Assembly: GCF_016901135.1 (NCBI RefSeq)
Contig: NZ_JAFEVL010000075.1
Location: 372,001 to 436,000, forward strand
Source of the DNA: Martinezella lusitana
GTDB lineage: Bacteria; Pseudomonadota; Alphaproteobacteria; Rhizobiales; Rhizobiaceae
Reading direction: 5' to 3'
Length of the DNA: 64,000 bases
Part shown: piece after piece, positions 43,197 through 50,577 of the stretch
How positions within the stretch are numbered: position 1 is the stretch's first letter
How the letters are laid out: the number at the start of each line of letters is the position of its first letter
Translations under genes and position numbers: made by a program
Notes under the pieces: generated by a model
The model's database searches: none
What the model was told of the DNA's origin: nothing
The model's input: only the letters and a program-made list of their open reading frames with translations

Positions 43197-43979
43197 ATGA
43201 GCGATTTCCGCCGGAACTGTATCGAGCGCAAGCTGCTCATCGGCACGTTTGCAGCCATCCCGCATCCGGTCGCCATCGAAGTCACGGCGGCCTCCGGCGT
43301 CGATTTTCTCTGCATCGACTGGGAGCATTCGCAGATCAGCCGCGAGCGCATCGAGGATCTGATCCGCGCCGCCGACGTCCATCGCGTTCCCGCCATGGTT
43401 CGCGTGCCGGGCCATGCGGCGGAAGACATCGCCGCCGTGCTAGATGCAGGAGCAGCCGGCGTTCTGGTGCCGCGGATTTCGACGGCGGAACAGGCGAGAG
43501 CGGCCGTCCGGGCCACGCGCTATCCGCCGCTCGGTGCGCGCGGCGTCGGCCCGGGCCGTGCGGCCGCATACGGCTATCGCATCCCGGATTATCTCGCCAA
43601 GGCCAATGCCGAGCTGGTGCTGGCCATTCAGGTCGAGACGGCCGAAGGGCTGGCCAACATTGCCGATATCGCCGCCATCGACGGAGTCGATCTCATTTTC
43701 ATCGGCCCTGGCGATCTCTCGGTCTCAATCGATGCGATGGGTCCGGCCGGCAAGGACAAGCTCGACGCCGCCATCCGGACCATTGTCAAAACGGCTCTGT
43801 CCGCCGGCCGCGCGGTCGGCATTTTTCGCCCGACACCGGACGACGTCGGTACGTGGTCGGCGGCAGGGATAAGCTTCTTTCTGCTGGCCAGCGACACGAT
43901 GTTTCTCGGCGCCGGCCTGGCCGCCGGTGTCATCGAAGCAAAGACGCACAAGGGCAGTTTGGGAGTCGAAGAAAAGTGA
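43197..43979 (+). CDS. HpcH/HpaI aldolase-family protein
   Basis: 260 residues, class II (metal-dependent) aldolase of the phosphoenolpyruvate-like TIM-barrel superfamily. Recognisable are FLCIDWEHSQISRERIEDLI, PAMVRVP, GAAGVLVPRISTAEQARAAV, the metal-ligand Glu in QVETAEGLANI and the Asp in FIGPGDLSVSI. GGGAGGAAAAGG gives an excellent ribosome site. Family members cleave 4-hydroxy-2-oxo acids to pyruvate and an aldehyde. With two PLP enzymes nearby it could cleave the keto-acid made by transamination of an imported hydroxy-amino acid. This is inferred. Confidence 0.85.
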   Translation: MSDFRRNCIERKLLIGTFAAIPHPVAIEVTAASGVDFLCIDWEHSQISRERIEDLIRAADVHRVPAMVRVPGHAAEDIAAVLDAGAAGVLVPRISTAEQARAAVRATRYPPLGARGVGPGRAAAYGYRIPDYLAKANAELVLAIQVETAEGLANIADIAAIDGVDLIFIGPGDLSVSIDAMGPAGKDKLDAAIRTIVKTALSAGRAVGIFRPTPDDVGTWSAAGISFFLLASDTMFLGAGLAAGVIEAKTHKGSLGVEEK

Positions 43980-44168
43980 ACGATTCCAGAGCTTTAAGAT
44001 GTGCACCAGCCATAGGCGAACCGGATGAAGGGGCAGACTTTTTAAGCTTAAACTTTATCCTTGAAATGCACTCGTTTTTGGATAACCATTCGAAAATGAA
44101 GGGCAATCCGAGCGCAGGCCTCTGCAATCGCATCGTCCCTTCGACACCGAATTCCGAGGGGAAGTTCC

Positions 44169-45377
44169 TTGTCTCTTCTGCCGCAGCATAACCTGCCGAA
44201 CACGATCAGTGGCCGCGATGCCCTAGAAGGCATCCGCGCCCAGATCCGCGACATGCGCACCGACAATATTGCCGTGCTCGCCAAGCGTGCCCGCGAACTC
44301 GGCGGCGTCATCCCGCTCTGGTTCGGCGAAGGCGACATTGTGACGCCGGCCTTCATCCGCGACGCAGCAAAGAAGGCGCTGGACGATGGTGCGACCTTCT
44401 ACGTTCCGAACATGCGCGGCCTCCAGACGCTGAACGAAGCTCTGTCCGAATATCAGACCCGCTGGCACGAACGTCCCATCCCCATCGAGCGCACCACGGT
44501 CGCTCCCGGCGGTATGCAGGCGCTCTATATGGCGCTGGAACTGCTCGTCGATGTCGGCACCAATGTCGTCTACGTGGCGCCGCAATGGCCAAACATCCAC
44601 AACGCCATCCATTTGATCGGTGGTGAGCCCCGGTCGGTATCGCTCGATTTCGACACCGATTGGCGTCTCGACCTCGACAAGCTCTTTGCCCGCTGCGATG
44701 CCCGTACTCGCGCGATCTTCCTGTCGACCCCATCCAATCCGACCGGCTGGACGGCATCGCGCGAAGAGATGCAGGCCCTGCTGGATTTCAGCCGCCGCAC
44801 CGGCATCTGGATCATCTCCGACGAGGTCTATGCCCGCCTCTATTTCGAGGGCGAAATCGCACCTTCGATCCTGCAGGTCGCCCAAGACGGCGATCGTGTG
44901 ATCGCGATCAACAGCTTCTCAAAGGCGTGGGCCATGACCGGCTGGCGCGTCGGTTGGCTCACACACCCGTCAGCCATTGCCGACCAGCTCGGCGCGATGA
45001 CGCAGTATGTCAACAGCGGCACATCAGCCATGGTCCAGACGGGAGCAGCGGCGGCACTGCGCGAAGGCGAGCCGCTGGTTGCCGAGATCCGCGGCAGGAT
45101 CAAGGCCGGCCTCGACCTTGCTTATGAAAAACTGCCGCAAATACCGGGCATCATCCTGCCGGAGAAGCCCCGCGGCGGCATGTATGCCTTCTTCGCGCTA
45201 GAGGGTGAAGCCGATGCGACCGCGCTTTGCGAACGCATCCTGGAGACGGCGCGCGTCGGTCTGGCGCCCGGATATCATTTCGGTGAATCGTCCCGCGCCT
45301 TCCTGCGCATGTGCACCTTCCGCGAAACAGAACAGATGCGTATCGCCCTCGACCGCATGGTCGATGCGATGACATGA
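44169..45377 (+). CDS. Pyridoxal-phosphate aminotransferase, class I/II, TTG start
   Basis: 402 residues. The N-terminal IPLWFGEGDIVTPAFIRDAAKKAL, the segment FLSTPSNPTGWTASREEM, the Asp/Tyr region IISDEVYARLYF and the PLP-Lys site INSFSKAWAMTGWRVGWL define fold type I aminotransferases close to AruH/AspC-like enzymes. The C-terminal Arg that binds the substrate carboxylate is in SRAFLRMCTF. GAGGGGAAG directly upstream supports TTG at 44169. It probably converts the imported amino acid to its 2-oxo acid. Confidence 0.87.
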   Translation: MSLLPQHNLPNTISGRDALEGIRAQIRDMRTDNIAVLAKRARELGGVIPLWFGEGDIVTPAFIRDAAKKALDDGATFYVPNMRGLQTLNEALSEYQTRWHERPIPIERTTVAPGGMQALYMALELLVDVGTNVVYVAPQWPNIHNAIHLIGGEPRSVSLDFDTDWRLDLDKLFARCDARTRAIFLSTPSNPTGWTASREEMQALLDFSRRTGIWIISDEVYARLYFEGEIAPSILQVAQDGDRVIAINSFSKAWAMTGWRVGWLTHPSAIADQLGAMTQYVNSGTSAMVQTGAAAALREGEPLVAEIRGRIKAGLDLAYEKLPQIPGIILPEKPRGGMYAFFALEGEADATALCERILETARVGLAPGYHFGESSRAFLRMCTFRETEQMRIALDRMVDAMT

Positions 45378-45458
45378 CACGGCCGCCCAGGCGGGCGGAC
45401 GGGAATACCCGCGGGTAAGAGGAATGCCCGCAGCCATAACCAGAGGGAGACTAAGAAA

Positions 45459-46256
45459 ATGCATATTACTCGTCGCAGTCTGCTGGTCCTTGCGACCGCC
45501 GTTGGCCTCGCCGGCGGAAGCCACTTCGCCTATGCCGCCGATGTGCTGAATGTCGGCTCCTATCCGAACAACCCACCCTTCGAGTACAAGACCGCTGAGG
45601 GCGGTTTCGAGGGCTTTGAGGTCGACGTCGTCAACGAAGCGGCCAAGCGCGCCGGCATGACGACCAATATTGCCGACTACGGCTTCCAGGCCCTGTTCGC
45701 GGCAACGAGCTCCAAGCGCATCGACGTGGCGATCTCGTCCATAACAATCACGCCGGAGCGCCTGAAGTCGCAATCCTTCACGCAGCCCTATTACGACTCC
45801 GACATGGGTGTCGCCGCCAAGGAAAGCAGCCCGATCAAGAACCTTGCCGATCTCAAGGGCAAGATGGTCGGCGTACTGTCCGGCTCGACGGGCGAAAAAT
45901 GGGTCAACGACAACAAGGCCGCCCAGGGCTTCGCCGACGTCAAGGGCTACAACTCCCAACAGGACATGTTCCTCGATCTCGGTGCCGGCCGCGTTGACGC
46001 CGTCGTCAGCGATATCCCAGGCATGCAGTATCTCTTCGTCAAGACGAAGGGCTTCGCCATCAAGGATCGCATCAAGACCGGCGAACAATACGGTCTGATG
46101 ATGACCAAGGACTCGCCGCTCGTCGCCAAGATCAACGACGCCATCACCGCGATGAAGAAGGACGGCACGCTGGAAAAGATCCATGAAAAGTGGTTCGGCA
46201 GCAAGGCGCCCGCAGGCTCCTCCACCGTCACAGAACTGCCTATCCCCAAGGCGTGA
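45459..46256 (+). CDS. Amino-acid ABC transporter substrate-binding protein
   Basis: 265 residues with a signal peptide (MHITRRSLLVLATAVGLAGG, cleavage near AYA-AD). The two Arg also give it a weak twin-arginine look. The SBP_bac_3 fold is evident from VGSYPNNPPFEYKTAEGGFEGFEVDVVNEAAKRAG, quoted by motif, then SSITITPERLKSQSFTQPYY and GTLEKIHEKWFG. GGGAGA lies before the ATG. It delivers a polar amino acid to the permease encoded next. A repeat and a hairpin separate the two genes. Confidence 0.9.
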   Translation: MHITRRSLLVLATAVGLAGGSHFAYAADVLNVGSYPNNPPFEYKTAEGGFEGFEVDVVNEAAKRAGMTTNIADYGFQALFAATSSKRIDVAISSITITPERLKSQSFTQPYYDSDMGVAAKESSPIKNLADLKGKMVGVLSGSTGEKWVNDNKAAQGFADVKGYNSQQDMFLDLGAGRVDAVVSDIPGMQYLFVKTKGFAIKDRIKTGEQYGLMMTKDSPLVAKINDAITAMKKDGTLEKIHEKWFGSKAPAGSSTVTELPIPKA

Positions 46257-46272
46257 TCAAAAGATCATCGCC

Positions 46273-46375
46273 AGAGCATTTCCAGGAAAAGTGCGCAGCG
46301 GTTTTCCGTCCGGAATGCGTAAAAAACAGGAAGATAGAGCGTTTTCGCGATTCGAAGAAAAGCGGAAACGCTCTA
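46273..46375. repeat. RIME-like rhizobial intergenic mosaic element
   Basis: Begins with AGAGCATTTCCAGGAAAAGT and contains GTTTTCCGTCCGGAATGCGT. It ends in a palindrome (46335-46375) with arms TAGAGCGTTT and AAACGCTCTA. I recognise this sequence type as a highly repeated intergenic element of Rhizobium and relatives. It lies inside the operon, between the binding-protein and permease genes. Confidence 0.8.
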
Positions 46376-46385
46376 GAATGAAATC

Positions 46386-46412
46386 TTACGCCGGCCATTG
46401 CGGCCGGCGTAA
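46386..46412. other. Strong intra-operon hairpin
   Basis: Perfect 11-bp stem TTACGCCGGCC / GGCCGGCGTAA with a five-base loop, just after the RIME-like element and before the permease gene. No U-tract. Such hairpins after binding-protein genes commonly protect the upstream mRNA so that the binding protein is made in excess. Confidence 0.6.
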
Positions 46413-46453
46413 ATGTAAGAGACCTTCATTTCTTTCCGCACACGGGAGTGCCA

Positions 46454-47128
46454 ATGTCTTTCGTCGATACATTCCTCAACTCCGACGTCATGATTTCGGC
46501 CTTTCCTCAACTGATGCGCGGGCTTTGGATGACCATCGCGCTCGGCGTGGTCAGCATCGCCATCGGCGTCTCCGCTGGGCTCATCGTCAGCCTGATCCGC
46601 CTCTATGCGCCGAAGCCGCTCCAAATGCTGATGATTGCCTACATCGACATCATGCGCGCCATGCCGATGCTTGTCGTGCTGATCCTGATCTATTACGCGC
46701 TGCCCTTCGTCGGCATCAGCTTTTCGGCCTGGTGGTCGGCGATCCTCGGTTTCTCCATCGTGCTGGCTGCCTACTCGGCGGAAGTCTTCCGCTCAGGCAT
46801 CGAAAGCGTGCCGCGCGGCCAGTTCGAAGCCGCCGCCGCCCTCGGCATCCCGTTCCTGATCACGCTCTATAAGGTCGTGCTGCCGCAGGCGGTGCGCATC
46901 GTCATCCCGCCGACCACCAGCAACTGCGTGTCCATGTTCAAGGATACGTCGCTCGCCTCGACCGTGGCGCTGCCTGAACTTCTGAAAGAAGGACAGAACG
47001 CTCAAGGCTTCTACGCCAATCCCTCGCCGCTGATCATGGCCGCACTGATCTACATCATCCTGCTCTGGCCGATGGTGCGTCTCGTCAGCGTGCTCGAAAA
47101 GAGATTCAAAAGCGAACAGGCCCGATAG
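46454..47128 (+). CDS. Amino-acid ABC transporter permease (HisM/GlnP type)
   Basis: About 224 residues with five or six membrane segments. QLMRGLWMTIALGVVSIAIGVSAGL is the usual start, and the EAA loop reads SVPRGQFEAAAALGIPFLITLYKVVLPQAVRIVIPP (motif text). CGGGAG lies before ATG 46454, better than GTG 46448. The gene is followed at once by a convergent MarR gene, so no ATPase gene accompanies this importer here. It must use an ATPase encoded elsewhere. Confidence 0.9.
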   Translation: MSFVDTFLNSDVMISAFPQLMRGLWMTIALGVVSIAIGVSAGLIVSLIRLYAPKPLQMLMIAYIDIMRAMPMLVVLILIYYALPFVGISFSAWWSAILGFSIVLAAYSAEVFRSGIESVPRGQFEAAAALGIPFLITLYKVVLPQAVRIVIPPTTSNCVSMFKDTSLASTVALPELLKEGQNAQGFYANPSPLIMAALIYIILLWPMVRLVSVLEKRFKSEQAR

Positions 47129-47137
47129 AGCCGGCCA

Positions 47138-47653
47138 TCAATCGAAGTCACCGCCTGAAAGGTGGTTGCTCACCGAGGACTTCACCGCGCCGATATCCTG
47201 CCAGAGCTCGCTGACGATGGCGGGATCGACATCCGCCATCATATCGCGCAGCCAGCCCTCATGGGCGACAGCCATGGCGCCGAAGATCGTCTCGCCCTTT
47301 TCGGTCAGCTTCGCGACCGTGACACGCCGGTCGCCGTCAGGCGTCACGCGCAGGACCAGCCCGTCCGTTTCCAGCCGCTCGACCAACCCCGTGACATTGC
47401 CATTGGTGACCATGGTGCGCTTGGAAAGCTCGCCGAGGCGCAGGCCGTCGCGTTCGCGATAGAGCTGCGCCATCAGGTCGAATTGCGGCAGGGTCGCGCC
47501 GAACTCGTTGCGCAGCCGGCGGCGAATTTCCTGCGAGACCAGCTTGGTGGTCGACAACATGCGCAGCCAGAGCCGCAGCTCCTGCTTTTTGCCTTCCTGC
47601 GCTCCCTGAACAATGATCTCCAGGTCGACGGTTGCACTCCCAGGCTCTGTCAT
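47138..47653 (-). CDS. MarR-family transcriptional regulator
   Basis: About 171 residues. The winged helix-turn-helix core is LRLGELSKRTMVTNGNVTGLVERLETDGLVLRVTPDGDRRVTVAKLTEKG (key text), with dimerisation helices on both sides. The start is uncertain: ATG 47653, or GTG 47671 in frame. Neither has a strong ribosome site. Its own promoter region carries a 15-bp palindrome over a good -35, so it is probably autorepressed. It lies downstream of, and on the same strand as, a flavoprotein gene, at the edge of the aromatic cluster. Confidence 0.87.
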   Translation of the reverse strand: MTEPGSATVDLEIIVQGAQEGKKQELRLWLRMLSTTKLVSQEIRRRLRNEFGATLPQFDLMAQLYRERDGLRLGELSKRTMVTNGNVTGLVERLETDGLVLRVTPDGDRRVTVAKLTEKGETIFGAMAVAHEGWLRDMMADVDPAIVSELWQDIGAVKSSVSNHLSGGDFD

Positions 47654-47699
47654 CACGTCAGCTAAACCCACCGCTTTGCATTGCTTATCTAAACGATCT

Positions 47700-47723
47700 A
47701 GGGGGCGACATTTGAAATGTCAA
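47700..47723 (-). promoter_or_regulatory. Promoter and operator of the MarR gene at 47138
   Basis: The palindrome GACATT-TGA-AATGTC (47707-47721) overlaps TTGACA on the minus strand (47723-47718). TAGATC follows after a 17-base spacer (47700-47695) as a weak -10. This places a probable MarR operator over the -35 of the gene's own promoter. Confidence 0.5.
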
Positions 47724-47750
47724 AGGTTTACGCGTCAAGTCCGTTGGTCG

Positions 47751-49319
47751 TCACCTGGCCAGCATTTTCCCCAACATGAAACCGGAACCGGCGCCGGTGC
47801 CCGCACCGGGCCAGGTAGAGGCCCCACACATGAACAGCGATCCCACAGGCGTCTTATAGCGCGAATAACCGGCGACGGGCCGGAACAGGAAGTTCTGGTC
47901 GAGGTGGTGGCTGCCGGAGAGATTGTCTCCGCCGATGAGATTCGGGTTCTCGCGTTCGAGATCGAGGGGCGAAAACACGGATCGCCCCAATATCTTGCCG
48001 CGCAAGCCGGGCGCATAGCGCTCGACGATGTCGAGAACGCGCTCGGCATAGACATCCTTGATCTCGTCCCAGTTCGCGCCGCTGATTTCGCCCGCCGCAT
48101 CGCCGCGGAATTCTGCCGGCAGGACACGCACCTGGATCCAGAGCACATGCTGCCCGGCCGGCGCGCGCGACGGGTCGATGGCCGTCGGCTGTCCGACCAC
48201 CAACGCGGGCTCAGCAGGCAGCAAGCCGCCCATCGCCTCGGCATAGACGCGCGACATCATCTCGAGATCCGGCGCGATATGGACATAGGCGAAATTCTGA
48301 AGCGCCTTGCCCGCCGTCCAATCCGGAAGCCCCGACAGCGCCAGGTGGATCATCATCGTCCCGGGGCCGGCGCGGAAGCGCCTGACCTTGCTGTCGAATT
48401 CCTGGCGTGATGGATCCTCATCGAGAAGCTTGCCGAACAGGATCTGCGGATGGACATTGGCGATGACGGCGCGCCTGGCTTCATAGCGACGTCCGTCGGC
48501 GAGAATGACACCGGTCGCCTTGCCGCCTGATGTGACGATCTTGTCGACGCGCGTGCCGAGCATCAACTCACCGCCCTTGCTCTTGAGCACGGCCGCCATC
48601 GCCTTGACGATCGTATCGGCCCCACCCTTGCCGATCACCATGCCGAATGCCTGATTGGCCATGGATTCGAGATAGGGAAACAACGCGCCGCCGGCGACAT
48701 CGGGCGCAAAGTCGAGATGCAGCCCCCAGGCGGCCATCATCGTCTTGAGCTTGGCGTTCTGGAAACGCGCATCGAGAAAGTCGCGCGGCGAGGCAAACAG
48801 CATGCGCGCCGTATCGTAAACCCAGCCGCTCCCCTTTTCCCGCCATGCCTTCCAAACGACCCTGGCGGCCGCCAACGACGGCATGGGCGAACCGAGCAGG
48901 CCGAAGATATGAGGCGCATCCGCGCCGAACTCCGACAGCATGTGCCGCCAGGCGGCCGCATCCTGCGGCGATATGTCGGCAATGGCGCCCGTGGTCTTTT
49001 CGAGATCGGTGCTGACGCCGAGAAATGTGCCGTCGCGAAAGACGCTGGCAAAGCAATCCGCCGCCGGCACGAAATTGAGACCTTCGGCCGAAAGCTCGTT
49101 CTTGTACTGGGCGAAAAAGGCCGAACCGGCGAACATGGAGAGGTTCATGGCGCACAGATCGTGACGGAAGCCCGGTAGCGTCACCTCGCGGGTTTTCACC
49201 GCACCACCCGGCTCGGCATTGCCCTCGATGACGGCAACCTTCCAGCCCTTCGCCGCCAGATGCACCGCCGCTGCCAGGCCGTTATGGCCCGCCCCAACTA
49301 TGATCGCATCATAGCTCAT
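47751..49319 (-). CDS. PYROXD2/phytoene desaturase-like FAD oxidoreductase (first copy)
   Basis: 522 residues. The N-terminal dinucleotide motif DAIIVGAGHNGLAAAVHLAAKG and PGGAVKTREVTLPGF, plus the C-terminal FAD motif FMCGASTWPGAGTGAGSGFMLG, place it in the phytoene-desaturase/PYROXD2-like amine-oxidase superfamily. There are no carotenoid genes nearby, so a catabolic redox role is more likely. It is divergent from the cyclase-family gene and has a paralogue at 50578-52167. The shared upstream region carries the MarR-like palindrome also found at iorA. Confidence 0.82.
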   Translation of the reverse strand: MSYDAIIVGAGHNGLAAAVHLAAKGWKVAVIEGNAEPGGAVKTREVTLPGFRHDLCAMNLSMFAGSAFFAQYKNELSAEGLNFVPAADCFASVFRDGTFLGVSTDLEKTTGAIADISPQDAAAWRHMLSEFGADAPHIFGLLGSPMPSLAAARVVWKAWREKGSGWVYDTARMLFASPRDFLDARFQNAKLKTMMAAWGLHLDFAPDVAGGALFPYLESMANQAFGMVIGKGGADTIVKAMAAVLKSKGGELMLGTRVDKIVTSGGKATGVILADGRRYEARRAVIANVHPQILFGKLLDEDPSRQEFDSKVRRFRAGPGTMMIHLALSGLPDWTAGKALQNFAYVHIAPDLEMMSRVYAEAMGGLLPAEPALVVGQPTAIDPSRAPAGQHVLWIQVRVLPAEFRGDAAGEISGANWDEIKDVYAERVLDIVERYAPGLRGKILGRSVFSPLDLERENPNLIGGDNLSGSHHLDQNFLFRPVAGYSRYKTPVGSLFMCGASTWPGAGTGAGSGFMLGKMLAR

Positions 49320-49718
49320 CGATTGCCCCTCTTTCGTCGGTGATTATTATTGTCACATGCATACATCTTGAGTTTTAAGCTTCAAGTACCTATCGAAACG
49401 AATCGCAAGAAATAGAAACAATCCTAAGTAGTATGATCGCAATTTACCCCAGAGATTCGTGTTTAGTTTCAGCACTTTACAAATACCCGATAGCCCGCCG
49501 GATATGGGTCGATTTTGGGCCTGAAGACCATGCCGGAATGCTTGCAATATCATATATTGTAACATAGGCTCCCTCCAATCCGCCGCCGCGCGGACCCGGT
49601 GCCCAGAGGAAAGGCACCCCTGCGCCTGGCGATGATAGCTTCAATCTCGATCCTGGACAGAAGGCCCGCAAAGCGGCTCTTCGCATGGGGTCACGCGACA
49701 ACAAGGGGAACGCAATCT
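49320..49718. other. Divergent 399-base intergenic region of the aromatic cluster
   Basis: AT-rich control region between the first flavoprotein gene and the cyclase gene. It contains the CAATATCATATATTG palindrome (49545-49559), an imperfect dyad CTTGA-N10-TCAAG at 49367-49386, and a ribosome site GGGGAA before ATG 49719. No convincing gene is present. The frame open from 49599 lacks a ribosome site. Confidence 0.55.
49545..49559. promoter_or_regulatory. Candidate MarR operator, CAATAT-CAT-ATATTG
   Basis: Perfect 15-bp palindrome with the same plan as CAAAAT-CAT-ATTTTG upstream of iorA. On the minus strand it includes TATGAT, with TTGGAG 18 bases further upstream as a weak -35, so it may cover the promoter of the flavoprotein gene at 47751-49319. 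It could equally control the cyclase gene on the plus strand. Confidence 0.65.
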
Positions 49719-50501
49719 ATGACCGCCACCACACTTTCCAGCCTGGCCTCGGCCCTGCTTTCGGGCTCCATCAAGGTCGTCGATCTCACAGCGCCGCTCG
49801 GCCCTGAAACACCGGTACTCTACCTGCCACCACAGTTCGGCAAGAACACGCCGTCGGTCAAGGTCCATACGATTTCGGAATATAACCAGGATGGCCCCTT
49901 CTGGGCGTGGAACTGGCTGGAACTCGGCGAGCATACCGGTACGCATTTCGACGCCCCCTGCCACTGGATCACCGGCAAGGACAATCCGAACAATACGACC
50001 GATACCATACCGCCGCAGAACTTCGTCGCACCGGTCAACGTCATCGACCGCTCGAAGGAAGCTGCCGCCAATCCGGACTATCTGCTGACGGTCGACAGCA
50101 TCAAGGAATGGGAAGCGCAGCACGGCGCGATCGAAGCCGGCAGCTGGGTGCTGCTGCGCACCGACTGGTACAAGCGCAACGGCTCGACCGAAACCTTCCT
50201 GAACGCCGATGAAAACGGCCCGCATTCTCCCGGCCCGACGGCCGAGGCGATCGAATATCTTCTGACCAAGGGCATTATCGGCTGGGGCTCGGAAACCATC
50301 GGCACCGACGCCGGTTCCGCCGGCGGCATGAACCCGCCCTTCCCGGCCCATAACCTCATGCACAAGGCCAATCGCTATGGCCTCGCCAGCCTCTCCAACC
50401 TCGACCAGCTTCCCGCCAAGCGCGCCGTGCTGATCGCCGCACCGTTGAAGTTCGTCAAGGGCACGGGTTCGCCGGTCCGTGCGCTGGCACTTATTGCATG
50501 A
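49719..50501 (+). CDS. Cyclase-family metal hydrolase (kynurenine formamidase / isatin hydrolase type)
   Basis: About 260 residues. The metal-site motif HTGTHFDAPCHW matches HxGTHxDxPxH of the family, and the N terminus VVDLTAPLGPETPVLY and WGSETIGTDAG are also characteristic. Family members hydrolyse N-formylkynurenine, isatin or cyclic amides. GGGGAA lies about ten bases before ATG 49719, better than the upstream codons. It is followed 76 bases later by the second flavoprotein gene and the MarR gene. In this setting, hydrolysis of an indole-derived ring (isatin-like) is plausible but not shown. Confidence 0.83.
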   Translation: MTATTLSSLASALLSGSIKVVDLTAPLGPETPVLYLPPQFGKNTPSVKVHTISEYNQDGPFWAWNWLELGEHTGTHFDAPCHWITGKDNPNNTTDTIPPQNFVAPVNVIDRSKEAAANPDYLLTVDSIKEWEAQHGAIEAGSWVLLRTDWYKRNGSTETFLNADENGPHSPGPTAEAIEYLLTKGIIGWGSETIGTDAGSAGGMNPPFPAHNLMHKANRYGLASLSNLDQLPAKRAVLIAAPLKFVKGTGSPVRALALIA

Positions 50502-50577
50502 TAGGCTGGAAAGGCTGGAGTCCGGGGCGAATTAGGCTCTTCCTTTCCACTCATTTTGCCTGCGAGGGGCAATGGCA

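Noticed and set aside
41685..43415. 576-codon minus-strand frame opposite the class V PLP gene and part of the aldolase gene
   Set aside because: It spans two real genes and their ribosome site and has no domain signal.
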